NCBI RefSeq assembly: GCF_002081715.1
Contig: NZ_MUKP01000038.1
Coordinates: 1-46,029, forward strand
Origin: Nocardia donostiensis
GTDB lineage: Bacteria > Actinomycetota > Actinomycetes > Mycobacteriales > Mycobacteriaceae
Direction of reading: 5' to 3'
DNA length: 46,029 nucleotides
How positions within the stretch are numbered: the first letter of the stretch is position 1; each line of letters starts with the position of its first letter. Below, in pieces: positions 8,722-16,656 of the stretch. The notes beneath the pieces are model-generated. The model made no database searches and was not told the DNA's origin. It saw nothing but the letters and a program-made list of their open reading frames with translations. The position numbers were made by a program, and so were the translations under genes.

Positions 8722-9077
8722 GCGCGGGTGAACACCGCATCCGCATGCCGCGGCGGGAACGACCCGGCCGGAACCGCCTGCGCGAGCGATGGCTCGGGTC
8801 AACGCTCCGACGTCGCACCATCGCTTCACGGCAAGGCGACGTGGTGGACTGCCGGTTGGTGCCGCCGGCCACCCGGATTCGCTGGTCGGCCGGCCTGCGC
8901 GTCGAGGCCTGTGGTCGACGGCGGTGTCCTGATGCGGGTCGGTGGCGGTCTCGTGCGACATGCACGGGCACCAGGACCGTCGAGGTCGGACCCCATGAGG
9001 CCCGACCGCCTGCGAGCGGGACACCGGCCTGCAGCGTTCCGTAACCGGGTGCGTGTGGGCGGTGGGCGCGGGTTCCG
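8722..9077. other. Non-coding gap before cysG
   Basis: About 360 bp without a recognisable gene. The open frames on either strand are arginine- and proline-rich translations typical of GC-rich shadow frames, with no ribosome site. A weak GTCGG/CCGAC inverted repeat near 8990 is the only structure noted. Confidence 0.5.
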
Positions 9078-9083
9078 TAGGCT
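9078..9083 (+). promoter_or_regulatory. -10 box of cysG (leaderless)
   Basis: TAGGCT is followed by exactly eight bases and then the GTG at 9092, so transcription is expected to start at the start codon. No ribosome site precedes this GTG. Confidence 0.6.
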
Positions 9084-9091
9084 CGAGCCTT

Positions 9092-10354
9092 GTGCCGAAT
9101 ACGTCAGCCGATACCGTCCACTCGTCCGCAGGGGAGCAGAACTACCTGGTCGGGCTCGATCTGCACGGGCGAAAGGTCGTCGTGGTCGGCGGCGGTACGG
9201 TCGCCCAGCGCCGGTTGGGGCTGTTGATCGCCTCGGGTGCCGATGTTCATGTGATCGCCAGGGAGGTCACAGCGGCGGTGGAGGGGATGGCCACGGCAGG
9301 ACAGCTCACGCTCACGCTGCGCGATTACACCGACGGCGACCTGGACGGGGCCTGGTATGCGATCGCCTGCACCGACGAACCCGGAACCAATGCCGCCGTC
9401 GTCGCGGAGGCAACGCGGCGGCACGTGTTCTGTGTGCGCGCCGACAACGCCCGGCTCGGCACCGCAGCCACCCCGGCCACCGCCCGCTACGAAGGCCTCA
9501 CCCTCGGTGTCCTGGCCGGCGGCGCGCACAAACGGTCGGCGGCGGTGCGCAACGCGCTGCTGGAGGCGCTGCAATCCGGTGTGGTCACCGATGATCCGGC
9601 CCCGGTGACTCCCGGTGTCGTGCTCGTCGGCGGCGGCCCCGGTGACCCGGACCTGATCACGGTGCGCGGCCGCCGTCTGCTGGCCCGCGCCGACCTGGTG
9701 GTCGCCGACCGGCTCGCGCCGCCGGAACTGCTCGCCGAACTCGGTCCCGATGTCGAGGTGGTCGACGCCGCGAAGATCCCGTACGGACGGGCGATGGCCC
9801 AGGATGCGATCAACACGACCCTCGTCGCGGGCGCGAAGGCGGGCAAGTTCGTGGTCCGGCTCAAAGGCGGCGACCCGTATGTGTTCGGGCGCGGCTACGA
9901 GGAAGTCGAAGCGTGCCTCGCCGCGGGCGTTCCAGTGACGGTGGTTCCCGGCGTCACCAGCCCGATCTCCGTACCCGCCAGCGCAGGTATTCCGGTGACC
10001 CACCGCGGCGTCACCCATGAGTTCGTGGTCGTGAGCGGCCACCTCCCGCCCGGCCACCCGGACTCGCTGGTCGACTGGTCTTCGCTGGCCGGCTTACGCG
10101 GCACCCTGGTGCTGATGATGGCTGTGGAACGGATCGAACAGTTCGCCACCGCATTGCTCGACGGCGGCCGCCCGGCCGACACACCGGCTACCGTCATCCA
10201 GGAAGGCACCCTGCGCACGCAGCGGGTGGTCCGGGCGCAGCTGTCGAATGTGGCCGACCGTGTCCGCAGTGCGGGGATCCGCCCGCCCGCGATCGTGGTG
10301 ATCGGCCCCACCGCCGGGTTCGCGGCCACCGATGCCGCACCGACCGGCGAGTAG
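9092..10354 (+). CDS. cysG: Siroheme synthase CysG (uroporphyrinogen methyltransferase / precorrin-2 oxidase)
   Basis: A fused enzyme of about 420 residues. The N-terminal domain has the NAD-binding turn KVVVVGGGTVAQRR and matches the precorrin-2 dehydrogenase/ferrochelatase part. The C-terminal half is the SAM-dependent uroporphyrinogen III C-methyltransferase, with VVLVGGGPGDPDLITVRG, the LKGGDPYVFGRG motif and VVPGVTSPISVPASAGIPVTH (the last split here only by description). Precorrin-2 feeds both siroheme and cobalamin synthesis, which fits the cob genes upstream. The GTG at 9092 is chosen over upstream GTG codons because of the -10 box eight bases before it. In mycobacteria cysG and efpA are also neighbours. 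Confidence 0.93.
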   Translation: MPNTSADTVHSSAGEQNYLVGLDLHGRKVVVVGGGTVAQRRLGLLIASGADVHVIAREVTAAVEGMATAGQLTLTLRDYTDGDLDGAWYAIACTDEPGTNAAVVAEATRRHVFCVRADNARLGTAATPATARYEGLTLGVLAGGAHKRSAAVRNALLEALQSGVVTDDPAPVTPGVVLVGGGPGDPDLITVRGRRLLARADLVVADRLAPPELLAELGPDVEVVDAAKIPYGRAMAQDAINTTLVAGAKAGKFVVRLKGGDPYVFGRGYEEVEACLAAGVPVTVVPGVTSPISVPASAGIPVTHRGVTHEFVVVSGHLPPGHPDSLVDWSSLAGLRGTLVLMMAVERIEQFATALLDGGRPADTPATVIQEGTLRTQRVVRAQLSNVADRVRSAGIRPPAIVVIGPTAGFAATDAAPTGE

Positions 10355-10363
10355 CCCCTCGAT

Positions 10364-10369
10364 TACAGT
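10364..10369 (+). promoter_or_regulatory. -10 box of the efpA-type gene (leaderless)
   Basis: TACAGT is followed by eight bases and the GTG at 10378, the same geometry as at cysG just upstream. Confidence 0.55.
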
Positions 10370-10377
10370 TGCTCACC

Positions 10378-11862
10378 GTGCTCGATAACCCCGCGACGAC
10401 GACGCAGTATCCGGTGACCAAGCGGGCTTTCGGGCTCGCGATTCTCATATTGAGCGGGTTGCAGCTCATGGTGGTGCTCGATGGCACCGTGGTGATTCTC
10501 GCGCTGCCCCGCCTGCAAGAAGAAATGGGCCTGTCCGGTTCGGGCAGTGCCTGGATGATCACCGCCTACGGCCTGCCCTTCGCCGGGTTGATGCTGCTCG
10601 GCGGCCGGATCGGTGACTCGTTCGGGCGACGGCGCATGTTCGTGCTCGGCGTCTCGTTGTTCACACTGGCCTCACTGCTGTGCGGGCTCGCGCAGAACGA
10701 GGCGATGCTGATCGCCGCGCGCGCCTTCCAGGGCACCGGGGCCGCGCTGGCGGCGCCGACCGCGTTCGCACTGGTCGCCAGCACCTTCGCGCCGGGGAAA
10801 GTGCGCAACCAGGCGTTCGCGATCTTCGGTTCCATGGTGGCGCTCGGCTCGGTCGGCGGGCTGGTGGTCGGTGGTGCGCTGACCGAGGCCAGCTGGCGGT
10901 GGATCTTCCTGATCAATGTGCCCATCGGCGCGCTGATCATCTTGGGCGCGGTGTTCGCGCTGCGCGACACCACCCACCAGCGGCTCACTCTGGATGTGCG
11001 TGGCGCGGTGATCGGCACCCTGGCCTGCACGGGCATCGTGTTCGGCGCGACCGAAGGCCCGGAGCTGGGCTGGGACAGCTGGCCGGTGATCGGATCACTG
11101 ATCGCGGGTGTGCTGCTGCTGGTGGTGTTCGTATTCGCCGAACGATATGTGGACAACCCGCTGCTGCCGTGGTCGCTGTTCGACAGCCGCGACCGGGTCG
11201 CCACCTTCGTGGTGATCCTGCTCGCCAGTGGCGTGCTGGGCGCCACCACCTATTTCGCGGGCCTGTTCGTGCAGAACGTGATCGGCTACAGCCCGCTGTC
11301 GGCGGGTGTCGCGTTCATCCCGTTCACCGTCGGTGTCGGGGTGGGCAGCGCGGTCACCACCAAGTTGGCGATGCGGGTAGCGCCCCGCTGGCTGCTGGTC
11401 ACGGCGTCGGTGATCCTGGTCGCCGGGCTGTACTACGGTTCCACCCTCGACGCGGAGACGGAGTACTGGACCACCCTGCTGCCGCTGTTTCTGGTGATCG
11501 GCTTCGGTATCGGTATCGCGATGGTGCTGATCCCGCTGTGCGTGCTGGTCGGTGTGCCGCCGGATGAGATCGGCCCGCTGTCGGCGATCGGCCAGATGTT
11601 CTTGAACCTGGGCACCCCGATCGCGATCGGCGTGCTCACCCCGATCGCGGCGTCGCGCACCCTGTCCGAGGGCGGGCGCACCGGCAAACCCGCCGATATG
11701 ACGCCCGCCGAGATCACCGCGCTCGGCAGCGGCTACACCCTGGTGTTGCTGGTCGCCGCATTCGGTTCGCTGCTGGTCGGCCTGATCGCACTGACGCTGC
11801 GCTACACCGCAGGCGAGGTGGCCAGGGCACAGCACGCGCAGGAAGCCGCGCAGGACGCCTGA
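10378..11862 (+). CDS. efpA: EfpA-type MFS drug exporter (DHA2, 14 helices)
   Basis: A 494-residue major facilitator of the 14-helix DHA2 group. Visible motifs are MVVLDGTVVILALPRLQ in helix 1 (motif D1), GGRIGDSFGRRRMF after helix 2 (motif A), AARAFQGTGAALAAPTA (motif B) and GSVGGLVVGGALTEASWRW (motif C of antiporters). It should export lipophilic compounds in exchange for protons. The orthologue by synteny is EfpA (Rv2846c), which lies beside cysG in M. tuberculosis. The GTG at 10378 is preferred over a TTG at 10369 because of the leaderless -10 box. Its substrate is not shown by the sequence. Confidence 0.88.
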   Translation: MLDNPATTTQYPVTKRAFGLAILILSGLQLMVVLDGTVVILALPRLQEEMGLSGSGSAWMITAYGLPFAGLMLLGGRIGDSFGRRRMFVLGVSLFTLASLLCGLAQNEAMLIAARAFQGTGAALAAPTAFALVASTFAPGKVRNQAFAIFGSMVALGSVGGLVVGGALTEASWRWIFLINVPIGALIILGAVFALRDTTHQRLTLDVRGAVIGTLACTGIVFGATEGPELGWDSWPVIGSLIAGVLLLVVFVFAERYVDNPLLPWSLFDSRDRVATFVVILLASGVLGATTYFAGLFVQNVIGYSPLSAGVAFIPFTVGVGVGSAVTTKLAMRVAPRWLLVTASVILVAGLYYGSTLDAETEYWTTLLPLFLVIGFGIGIAMVLIPLCVLVGVPPDEIGPLSAIGQMFLNLGTPIAIGVLTPIAASRTLSEGGRTGKPADMTPAEITALGSGYTLVLLVAAFGSLLVGLIALTLRYTAGEVARAQHAQEAAQDA

Positions 11863-11866
11863 GATG

Positions 11867-12310
11867 TCAGAGGTGGCCGGTGATCCTGTCCGGCCGGATC
11901 CGGATCACGACGCGGTCGCCGTCGTTCGACGGATCCGGGTTGAACTCGGCATAGGACTTGCCGGTGTACTTGCGCGCCAATCGGTCCGGCAGCGCCAGGT
12001 CCAGGTCGGGGGTGAGTGTTGCGGTGCCCCGGATCTCGGCGTACGAGTACGGGTTGTCCGGCGCCAGGATCAGCACCGATATCCGGGGATCACGTGCGAT
12101 GTTCTTGGCCTGCGCCCGGTCCACCGTGGTGGAGTACAGCAGTTCGTCGCCGTCGCGGTCGATCCAGACCACGGTCTGGTGCGGTCGCCCGTCACGGCCG
12201 ACGGTCGCCACCGTGGCGAACACGAGGCTTTCGTCCAGGATTTTCTTCAACGCATCGGAGAACACAATTTCGGTCACGTTGTAGGCGAACACCGCGGGGC
12301 CCGTTGTCAT
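11867..12310 (-). CDS. PPOX-class (F420- or FMN-dependent) split-barrel protein
   Basis: A 147-residue split beta-barrel protein of the pyridoxamine-phosphate-oxidase-like group. ATVATVGRDGRPHQTVVWI, the strand pair ELLYSTTVDRAQAKNIARDP and the NPYSYAEIRGTATLT segment match the actinobacterial deazaflavin-dependent oxidoreductases of the Rv1155/Rv2074 type. Such enzymes reduce small substrates using F420 or FMN. The ATG at 12310 is used; a GTG at 12277 is a credible alternative, since the conserved domain begins only after it. The regulator gene upstream on the same strand ends 16 bp away, so the two are co-transcribed. Confidence 0.8.
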   Translation of the reverse strand: MTTGPAVFAYNVTEIVFSDALKKILDESLVFATVATVGRDGRPHQTVVWIDRDGDELLYSTTVDRAQAKNIARDPRISVLILAPDNPYSYAEIRGTATLTPDLDLALPDRLARKYTGKSYAEFNPDPSNDGDRVVIRIRPDRITGHL

Positions 12311-12326
12311 TCCGATGCCGTTCGGA

Positions 12327-13583
12327 TCAGCAGGGCAGTGCTGCGGCGGCCCGCCGCAGCCGCTCGCGCAACCGGATGATCCCCGGTGCGTGCGAATCCG
12401 GCAGCAGCAGGCCGGGGAGCCCGGCGGAGACCTCCCCTGGCCGCCGATGCTCGCATTCGAGTTCGAGGAAATCGGCGCCGACACCGGTCAGCCGGTAGGG
12501 GTTGGCGGTGAGCCGGTACCCGAGCAGGGCGCGTAACCGGGTCAGCTCGGCGCGGATGGTGCCCGGTTTGCCCGCCGCGCCGTAGACAGCGCCGGCCAGC
12601 TCTCTGGCGGTCAGGCCGTCCGGTTCGGCCAGCAGCAGCACCGCGATTTCACTGTGCCGCAGCCCGAGCGTGTGCTCCACCCCGTCGATGCGTATCCGTG
12701 CCGTGCGGCGGCCGAGCACCGACAGATGCGCCCGCGGTTCCGCACGGTCGGCGGAGTACACGGCGAACGGCCCACTCGGGAATTCGCCAGCCAGTCGTTC
12801 GACAACCACATGCCTGCCGTCGGGCAGCGTCGTCGGGCCTTCCCGCAGCGGCTGCGGCCAGACCGAAGGCAGCCAGCCGGGCGGTTCGGCGTGCACGATG
12901 CGACCGTCGGAGGTCAGCAGCGCGGACTGCTCACCGCGGCGGCGCACCAGCCGCTCCAGGTAGCGGGTGCGGATCTGCGCGTCGCGGCGCAACCGCAACT
13001 CGGCCAGCCGCGCCTCGGCGAGCCGCGCCGCCGCCGACACCAGCGGCAGCACCAGCGGCCGGGTATCGCGGGTGCGGCAGGTGACGTCCACGACGCCGAG
13101 CATCGCTCCGGTGGTGGGGTCGCGGATCGGCGCGGCCGAACACGTGTAGCCGGCGGCGACCGACAGATAGTGTTCCGGCCCGCGCACCTGGAACGGTTTG
13201 CCCAACGCCAGGGCGGTGCCCACGCCGTTGGTTCCGGCGTCGGCCTCGCTCCAGTTCGCGCCCGCGACCAGGTGGGCGCGTTCGGCGGTCCGGCGGGCGG
13301 CGCTGTCGCCGAGCACCCACAGCAGATTGCCGTCGGCGTCACCGGCGAACAGCAGGTGCCCGGGTTCGGACACCGCGCTGCTCAGCGTCGACAGCAGCAC
13401 CGGCCAGACAGCGGCCAAGGGCCCCTCCACACGCCGCCGCCGTATTTCGCCCTCGCTCAGGGCGAGCCGCGGCAGATGCCGGTCAGGATGCAGACCCAGT
13501 TGATGAGCGCGTTTCCACGAGGCGCGCACATCGTGCCGCCTGAGTCCGGTGCCGCCACTGCGCTCATCAGCTGCTTCCTTCAT
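12327..13583 (-). CDS. GAF-domain transcriptional regulator (AcoR-like N-terminus)
   Basis: A 418-residue regulator. The N-terminal part (RASWKRAHQLGLHPD through GTNGVGTALALGKPFQVRG) is the GAF-type sensor domain of acetoin/aldehyde-type activators, including the conserved NWSEADAGTNGVGTAL core. There is no sigma-54 AAA-plus domain; instead the C-terminal 120 residues carry a winged-helix-like DNA-binding region (LRHSEIAVLLLAEPDGLTARELAGAVYG). This layout is common in actinobacteria, often near aldehyde dehydrogenase genes, but here the partner is the PPOX gene. The minus-strand box TAGTTT lies nine bases before the ATG at 13583 and no ribosome site is visible, so the message is probably leaderless. 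Confidence 0.8.
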   Translation of the reverse strand: MKEAADERSGGTGLRRHDVRASWKRAHQLGLHPDRHLPRLALSEGEIRRRRVEGPLAAVWPVLLSTLSSAVSEPGHLLFAGDADGNLLWVLGDSAARRTAERAHLVAGANWSEADAGTNGVGTALALGKPFQVRGPEHYLSVAAGYTCSAAPIRDPTTGAMLGVVDVTCRTRDTRPLVLPLVSAAARLAEARLAELRLRRDAQIRTRYLERLVRRRGEQSALLTSDGRIVHAEPPGWLPSVWPQPLREGPTTLPDGRHVVVERLAGEFPSGPFAVYSADRAEPRAHLSVLGRRTARIRIDGVEHTLGLRHSEIAVLLLAEPDGLTARELAGAVYGAAGKPGTIRAELTRLRALLGYRLTANPYRLTGVGADFLELECEHRRPGEVSAGLPGLLLPDSHAPGIIRLRERLRRAAAALPC

Positions 13584-13740
13584 GTCGTCATGAAACTACG
13601 GCGTCGAGGTCACCGCACGTGATCGGGACCGATCGTGATCAAGCTGGTTGCAGCCTCTGTGCAACCCCCCGCCGCGGGATTGGCTGCGCGACAACCCTGA
13701 TGGACAGTTCGGGACGATAGCTCGATCGTATGGAGGTGTA

Positions 13741-14544
13741 ATGCCCTATTTCGAACTGCCCGACGGTGTGCCGATGTTCTACGAGGAGCACGGTTCCGGT
13801 CGTCCTGTCGTGCTGCTGCACGGGTGGACGATGAACACCACCTTCTGGCAGCAGAACATTCCGGCCCTGTCGGCGGGTAATCGGGTGGTAGTCCCCGATT
13901 TCCGCGGCCACGGCAATTCCGGCAAAACCGATGACGGCCATACCGTCGCCCAGTACGCGCGCGATGTCCGCAGCCTGCTGGATGTTCTCGCCCTCGACGA
14001 GGTGTGCCTGGTCGGCTGGTCGATGGGCACCGGCGTGGCCCTGTCCTATATCAGCCAGTTCGGGTGCGACCGGCTGCGTTCGGTGGCGTTCGTCGACCAG
14101 TCGCCGCGGTTCCTGTCCGCAGACGGCTGGGATTTCCCGCTGGTCGGCGGGTACACCCCCGTCGATCTCGCGGTATTCGTGCAGGGTCTCGAACATGCTC
14201 GCCCTACGGTGGCGAAACCGTTCATTGCTTCCTGTTTCGCCGAGGAACCCTCAGCTGCCGTGGTCGACGCCGTGTACGCCGAAACCACGAAAACGCCCAC
14301 GTCCATCGCGAAAGCCATCTGGTACGACCTGGTCTACTCGGATCTGCGCCACGTCCTGCCCGATGTGCATGTTCCCGCCCTGCTGGCCTACGGCACACGC
14401 AGCAAGGTGTTCCCCGGCCCGCTCGACGAATGGCTGGCCGGGCAGCTGCCGGATGCGAAGGTCGTGCCGTTCGACAACAGCGGCCACGTTCCGTTCTTCG
14501 AGGAACCGGACCGGTTCAACGAGGTTCTCGGCGAGTTTCTGTGA
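13741..14544 (+). CDS. Alpha/beta hydrolase
   Basis: A 267-residue alpha/beta hydrolase resembling the non-heme chloroperoxidase/esterase group. It has the oxyanion LLHGWTM at residues 25-31, the nucleophile elbow GWSMG with Ser94, and the catalytic His249 in NSGHVPFFEEP. The usual acid after strand 7 is not obvious: where a G-x-x-D is expected the sequence reads YGTRSKVFPG, so the acid must come from elsewhere or activity is altered. GGAGGT at 13732-13737 precedes the ATG. The next gene starts 12 bp after its stop, so the two form an operon. Substrate unknown. Confidence 0.88.
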   Translation: MPYFELPDGVPMFYEEHGSGRPVVLLHGWTMNTTFWQQNIPALSAGNRVVVPDFRGHGNSGKTDDGHTVAQYARDVRSLLDVLALDEVCLVGWSMGTGVALSYISQFGCDRLRSVAFVDQSPRFLSADGWDFPLVGGYTPVDLAVFVQGLEHARPTVAKPFIASCFAEEPSAAVVDAVYAETTKTPTSIAKAIWYDLVYSDLRHVLPDVHVPALLAYGTRSKVFPGPLDEWLAGQLPDAKVVPFDNSGHVPFFEEPDRFNEVLGEFL

Positions 14545-14556
14545 GAAATCCGGGTG

Positions 14557-15102
14557 GTGCGGCTCATGCGCATCGTGGCTGATCGATGCAGGCGTTTCGA
14601 GTACACGGTCACCGAGGAAGGGCCGTGTGCGGTGGAGTTCGCGGACACCAGTTGGGTGGGCAGACCGTTCTTCGACTGCCTGCTGGTGACAGTGGGCGTC
14701 GAACCGGGTGACAGCGCACTCGCCGATGCCGCCGCACGGATCGTGCGCCGGATGGTCGCCGAAACGGATGCCGCCTACATCGTCGTCAACGGCCATCTGC
14801 GTGTCCTCGGCAACCGTTTCGACCGCACGACGGCAGGTGTCGACGAGCTGCTTTCGGAACTCGCCGACACCCTCGATGTGCTGGCCGAGCTCTCCGAACG
14901 GCTGGAGGAACACGGCGAGCGGGTGCATCTGGTCCCGTTCGGCTGGACCAAGACCTACCGTGTCGAACCGTTCGAGCCCGCGGTGGCGCAACGGGTGATC
15001 CACCTGTCGGCTTTCGCCGCGGACCCGGCGACGTTCCCCGCTGTTACCCGGCAGGCCGGGTCGCTGGTTGCGAGCAGCGGACTCTGCGCCAGGGCGCGAT
15101 GA
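14557..15102 (+). CDS. Free-standing archaeal-type threonyl-tRNA synthetase editing-domain protein
   Basis: A 181-residue protein whose first 145 residues resemble the editing domain at the N-terminus of archaeal threonyl-tRNA synthetases, a DTD-like fold that removes serine from tRNA-Thr. Signs are the RLMRIVADRCRRFEYTVTE opening strand, the LLVTVGVEPGD strand, the long helix AARIVRRMVAETDAAYIVV and above all HLVPFGWTKTYRVE, matching the PFG-x-x-K motif with the catalytic lysine. No synthetase domains follow, so it would act in trans or on another substrate. Start is uncertain: GTG at 14554 or 14557, or ATG at 14566. It follows the hydrolase by 12 bp. The fold assignment is from remembered family pattern. 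Confidence 0.7.
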   Translation: MRLMRIVADRCRRFEYTVTEEGPCAVEFADTSWVGRPFFDCLLVTVGVEPGDSALADAAARIVRRMVAETDAAYIVVNGHLRVLGNRFDRTTAGVDELLSELADTLDVLAELSERLEEHGERVHLVPFGWTKTYRVEPFEPAVAQRVIHLSAFAADPATFPAVTRQAGSLVASSGLCARAR

Positions 15103-15127
15103 GGGCCGCCGCTGCGAGGTGACGGAG

Positions 15128-15153
15128 CCCGGAGGACAGTACAGTCCTCCGGG
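15128..15153 (+). terminator. Hairpin after the hydrolase-editing operon
   Basis: A perfect 10-bp stem, CCCGGAGGAC at 15128-15137 with GTCCTCCGGG at 15144-15153 and a six-base loop. No T-run follows, as is usual in actinobacteria. It is placed 25 bp after the stop at 15102. Confidence 0.6.
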
Positions 15154-15398
15154 GTACCGCCGTTTCGCCGCCGAAGTCGAGGGTGGTGAACAGCGTCGGT
15201 TCAGCCGCGTTTCCGGTGGTCGGTCCACTACACGCCTGATGCGGCGTCTACAGCAGCTCTTCTCGGGTCGCGCCGAAAGCGGTTATGCGGTAAGCGAATA
15301 GCGTTAGGCTCGATCCGCTGCCGATGGCGATTGCCGGGATCCGTTCAACCCTGCTCGAAGCTATCGGCGGGAGCTCAGGAGTTATCGTAGGAGGAAAG

Positions 15399-16286
15399 TT
15401 GCGGATCGGAATTGGACTGCCCGCTGGTGTTCCCGGCACTGACGTCGAGGTGGTCGGTAAATGGGCGGCGGAAGCCGAGGCACGCGGTTTCCGTTCGCTC
15501 GGAGTGATCGACCGTCTGGTATACGACAGCCTGGACCCCGTGGTGGCGCTGTCGTTCGCGGCGGCCGAAACCGAGCGCATCGAACTGGTGTCCACGGTGC
15601 TCAACACCGGCTACCACCGCAGCCCGATGGTGCTGGCCAAACAGCTCGCCTCGCTCGAACGGCTATCCGGCGGACGGCTCACCGTCGGCCTCGGCATGGG
15701 CGCCTGGCCTGATGACTACAACGTCACCGAGGTGCCCATGACCGGCCGCGGTGCGGCGTTCGAGGCCACCATCGCCACCTTCCAACGCGTCTGGCGCGGC
15801 GAATTGTCCGGCGCGGCAGGCCCGGTCTCCGCGCTGCCGGACGGCCGCCCGGGCTTGCTGCTGGCCGGTATGGTGCCCGCCGGTCTCAGCCGTGCCGCCC
15901 GTCTGTCCGACGGCTGGCTCGCACCCGCGTTCAGCATCGATCTGCTCACCGGCGGCACCCAGGCCGTCCGCGCGGAATGGGAACGCGCGGGCCGCCCCGG
16001 CAACCCCCGTATCGTCGCGGTCCGCTACTTCGGTCTCGGCGACGGCGCGCAGGAAACCGCCGAAACCTACGCCGAGCACTACTACGGCCCGGAAATGTTC
16101 GCCCAGCTGCGCGGCGACCTGATCACCGACGCCGCGAAACTGGCCACCGAAGTCGCGCAGATCGCCGCCGCAGGCGCCGATGACCTGATGCTGCTGCCTA
16201 CCTCCAGTTCGTCCGACCAGGTCGGCATGCTCGCCGATGCCCTCGACGAAGTCGGCTGGGGCGACGACAGCCGCAGCGGCGAGTGA
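15399..16286 (+). CDS. LLM-class flavin/F420-dependent oxidoreductase
   Basis: A 295-residue TIM-barrel luciferase-like monooxygenase-family protein. The barrel start KLRIGIGLPAG, the SLGVIDRLVYDSLDPVVALSFAA segment, STVLNTGYHRSPMVLAKQLA and GGRLTVGLGMGAWPDDY are all typical of the F420-dependent N5N10-methylene-tetrahydromethanopterin reductase-like subgroup common in nocardiae and mycobacteria. The start is a TTG at 15399, chosen because AGGAGG at 15389-15394 is ideally placed and because the conserved first strand begins immediately. Upstream ATG codons lack a ribosome site. A possible -10 TAGGCT at 15303-15308 would give a leader of about 80 bases. The substrate cannot be told. Confidence 0.87.
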   Translation: MRIGIGLPAGVPGTDVEVVGKWAAEAEARGFRSLGVIDRLVYDSLDPVVALSFAAAETERIELVSTVLNTGYHRSPMVLAKQLASLERLSGGRLTVGLGMGAWPDDYNVTEVPMTGRGAAFEATIATFQRVWRGELSGAAGPVSALPDGRPGLLLAGMVPAGLSRAARLSDGWLAPAFSIDLLTGGTQAVRAEWERAGRPGNPRIVAVRYFGLGDGAQETAETYAEHYYGPEMFAQLRGDLITDAAKLATEVAQIAAAGADDLMLLPTSSSSDQVGMLADALDEVGWGDDSRSGE

Positions 16287-16311
16287 ACAGGGAGACCAAC
16301 CGTCACACCGA

Positions 16312-16530
16312 GTGACCGGCGAATGTAGCGCGTAAACCTCCGCGTTCAGGCGGAGGTCAGCGCATCTGGACCAGTCCCGGGCTGGCGTTGCCGGGTCGGC
16401 GGAGACAGGAACGCCTGCGAAGCGGACGTAAGACTGGGCACGGCTCGGCCTTCCGGCTACTTGCGGTGAAACTCCGAAATCCAACTCGCGAGGATCGGAA
16501 TCCACTCCCTTCGGCGAGGGAGGATGTCAA
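16312..16530 (+). mobile_element. TnpB-less IS200/IS605-type relic with omega-RNA-like right end, copy 1
   Basis: About 219 bp that match the copy at 22832. It keeps degenerate C-terminal TnpB codons (ACEADVRLG, then LAVKLRNPTREDRNPL in another frame) and the typical right end of IS1341/IS605 elements: a hairpin CTCCCT/AGGGAG at 16505-16522 followed by GGATGTCAA. At its left side is an 8-bp stem ACCTCCGC/GCGGAGGT (16336-16357). In complete elements this 3' region is the omega (re) RNA that guides TnpB. No tnpB body is present and the frames carry stops. The left edge follows TGACC, also found at copy 2. Confidence 0.75.
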
Positions 16531-16544
16531 ACGAGCAGCTCATG

Positions 16545-16596
16545 TTGGACGCGGCCGTGGTTGGTGCGTCAACCGACGTGCAACGTCCGCGTCCAA
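16545..16596. repeat. Nested inverted repeat beside TnpB relic 1
   Basis: Perfect 10-bp arms TTGGACGCGG (16545-16554) and CCGCGTCCAA (16587-16596) enclose a second stem GGTTG/CAACC (16559-16574). It lies just after the relic and 60 bp beyond the yaaA stop, so it may serve as the yaaA terminator or be part of the mobile element. Confidence 0.6.
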
Positions 16597-16656
16597 GGCA
16601 GGATATCGCTCAACGTGCCTTCAGCCCACCAGATGCCACAAGCGAGGCGCGTTATC

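Noticed and set aside
9053..9091. Upstream GTG at 9053 as the cysG start
   Set aside because: The -10 box at 9078-9083 would lie inside the gene; the GTG at 9092 fits the leaderless geometry.
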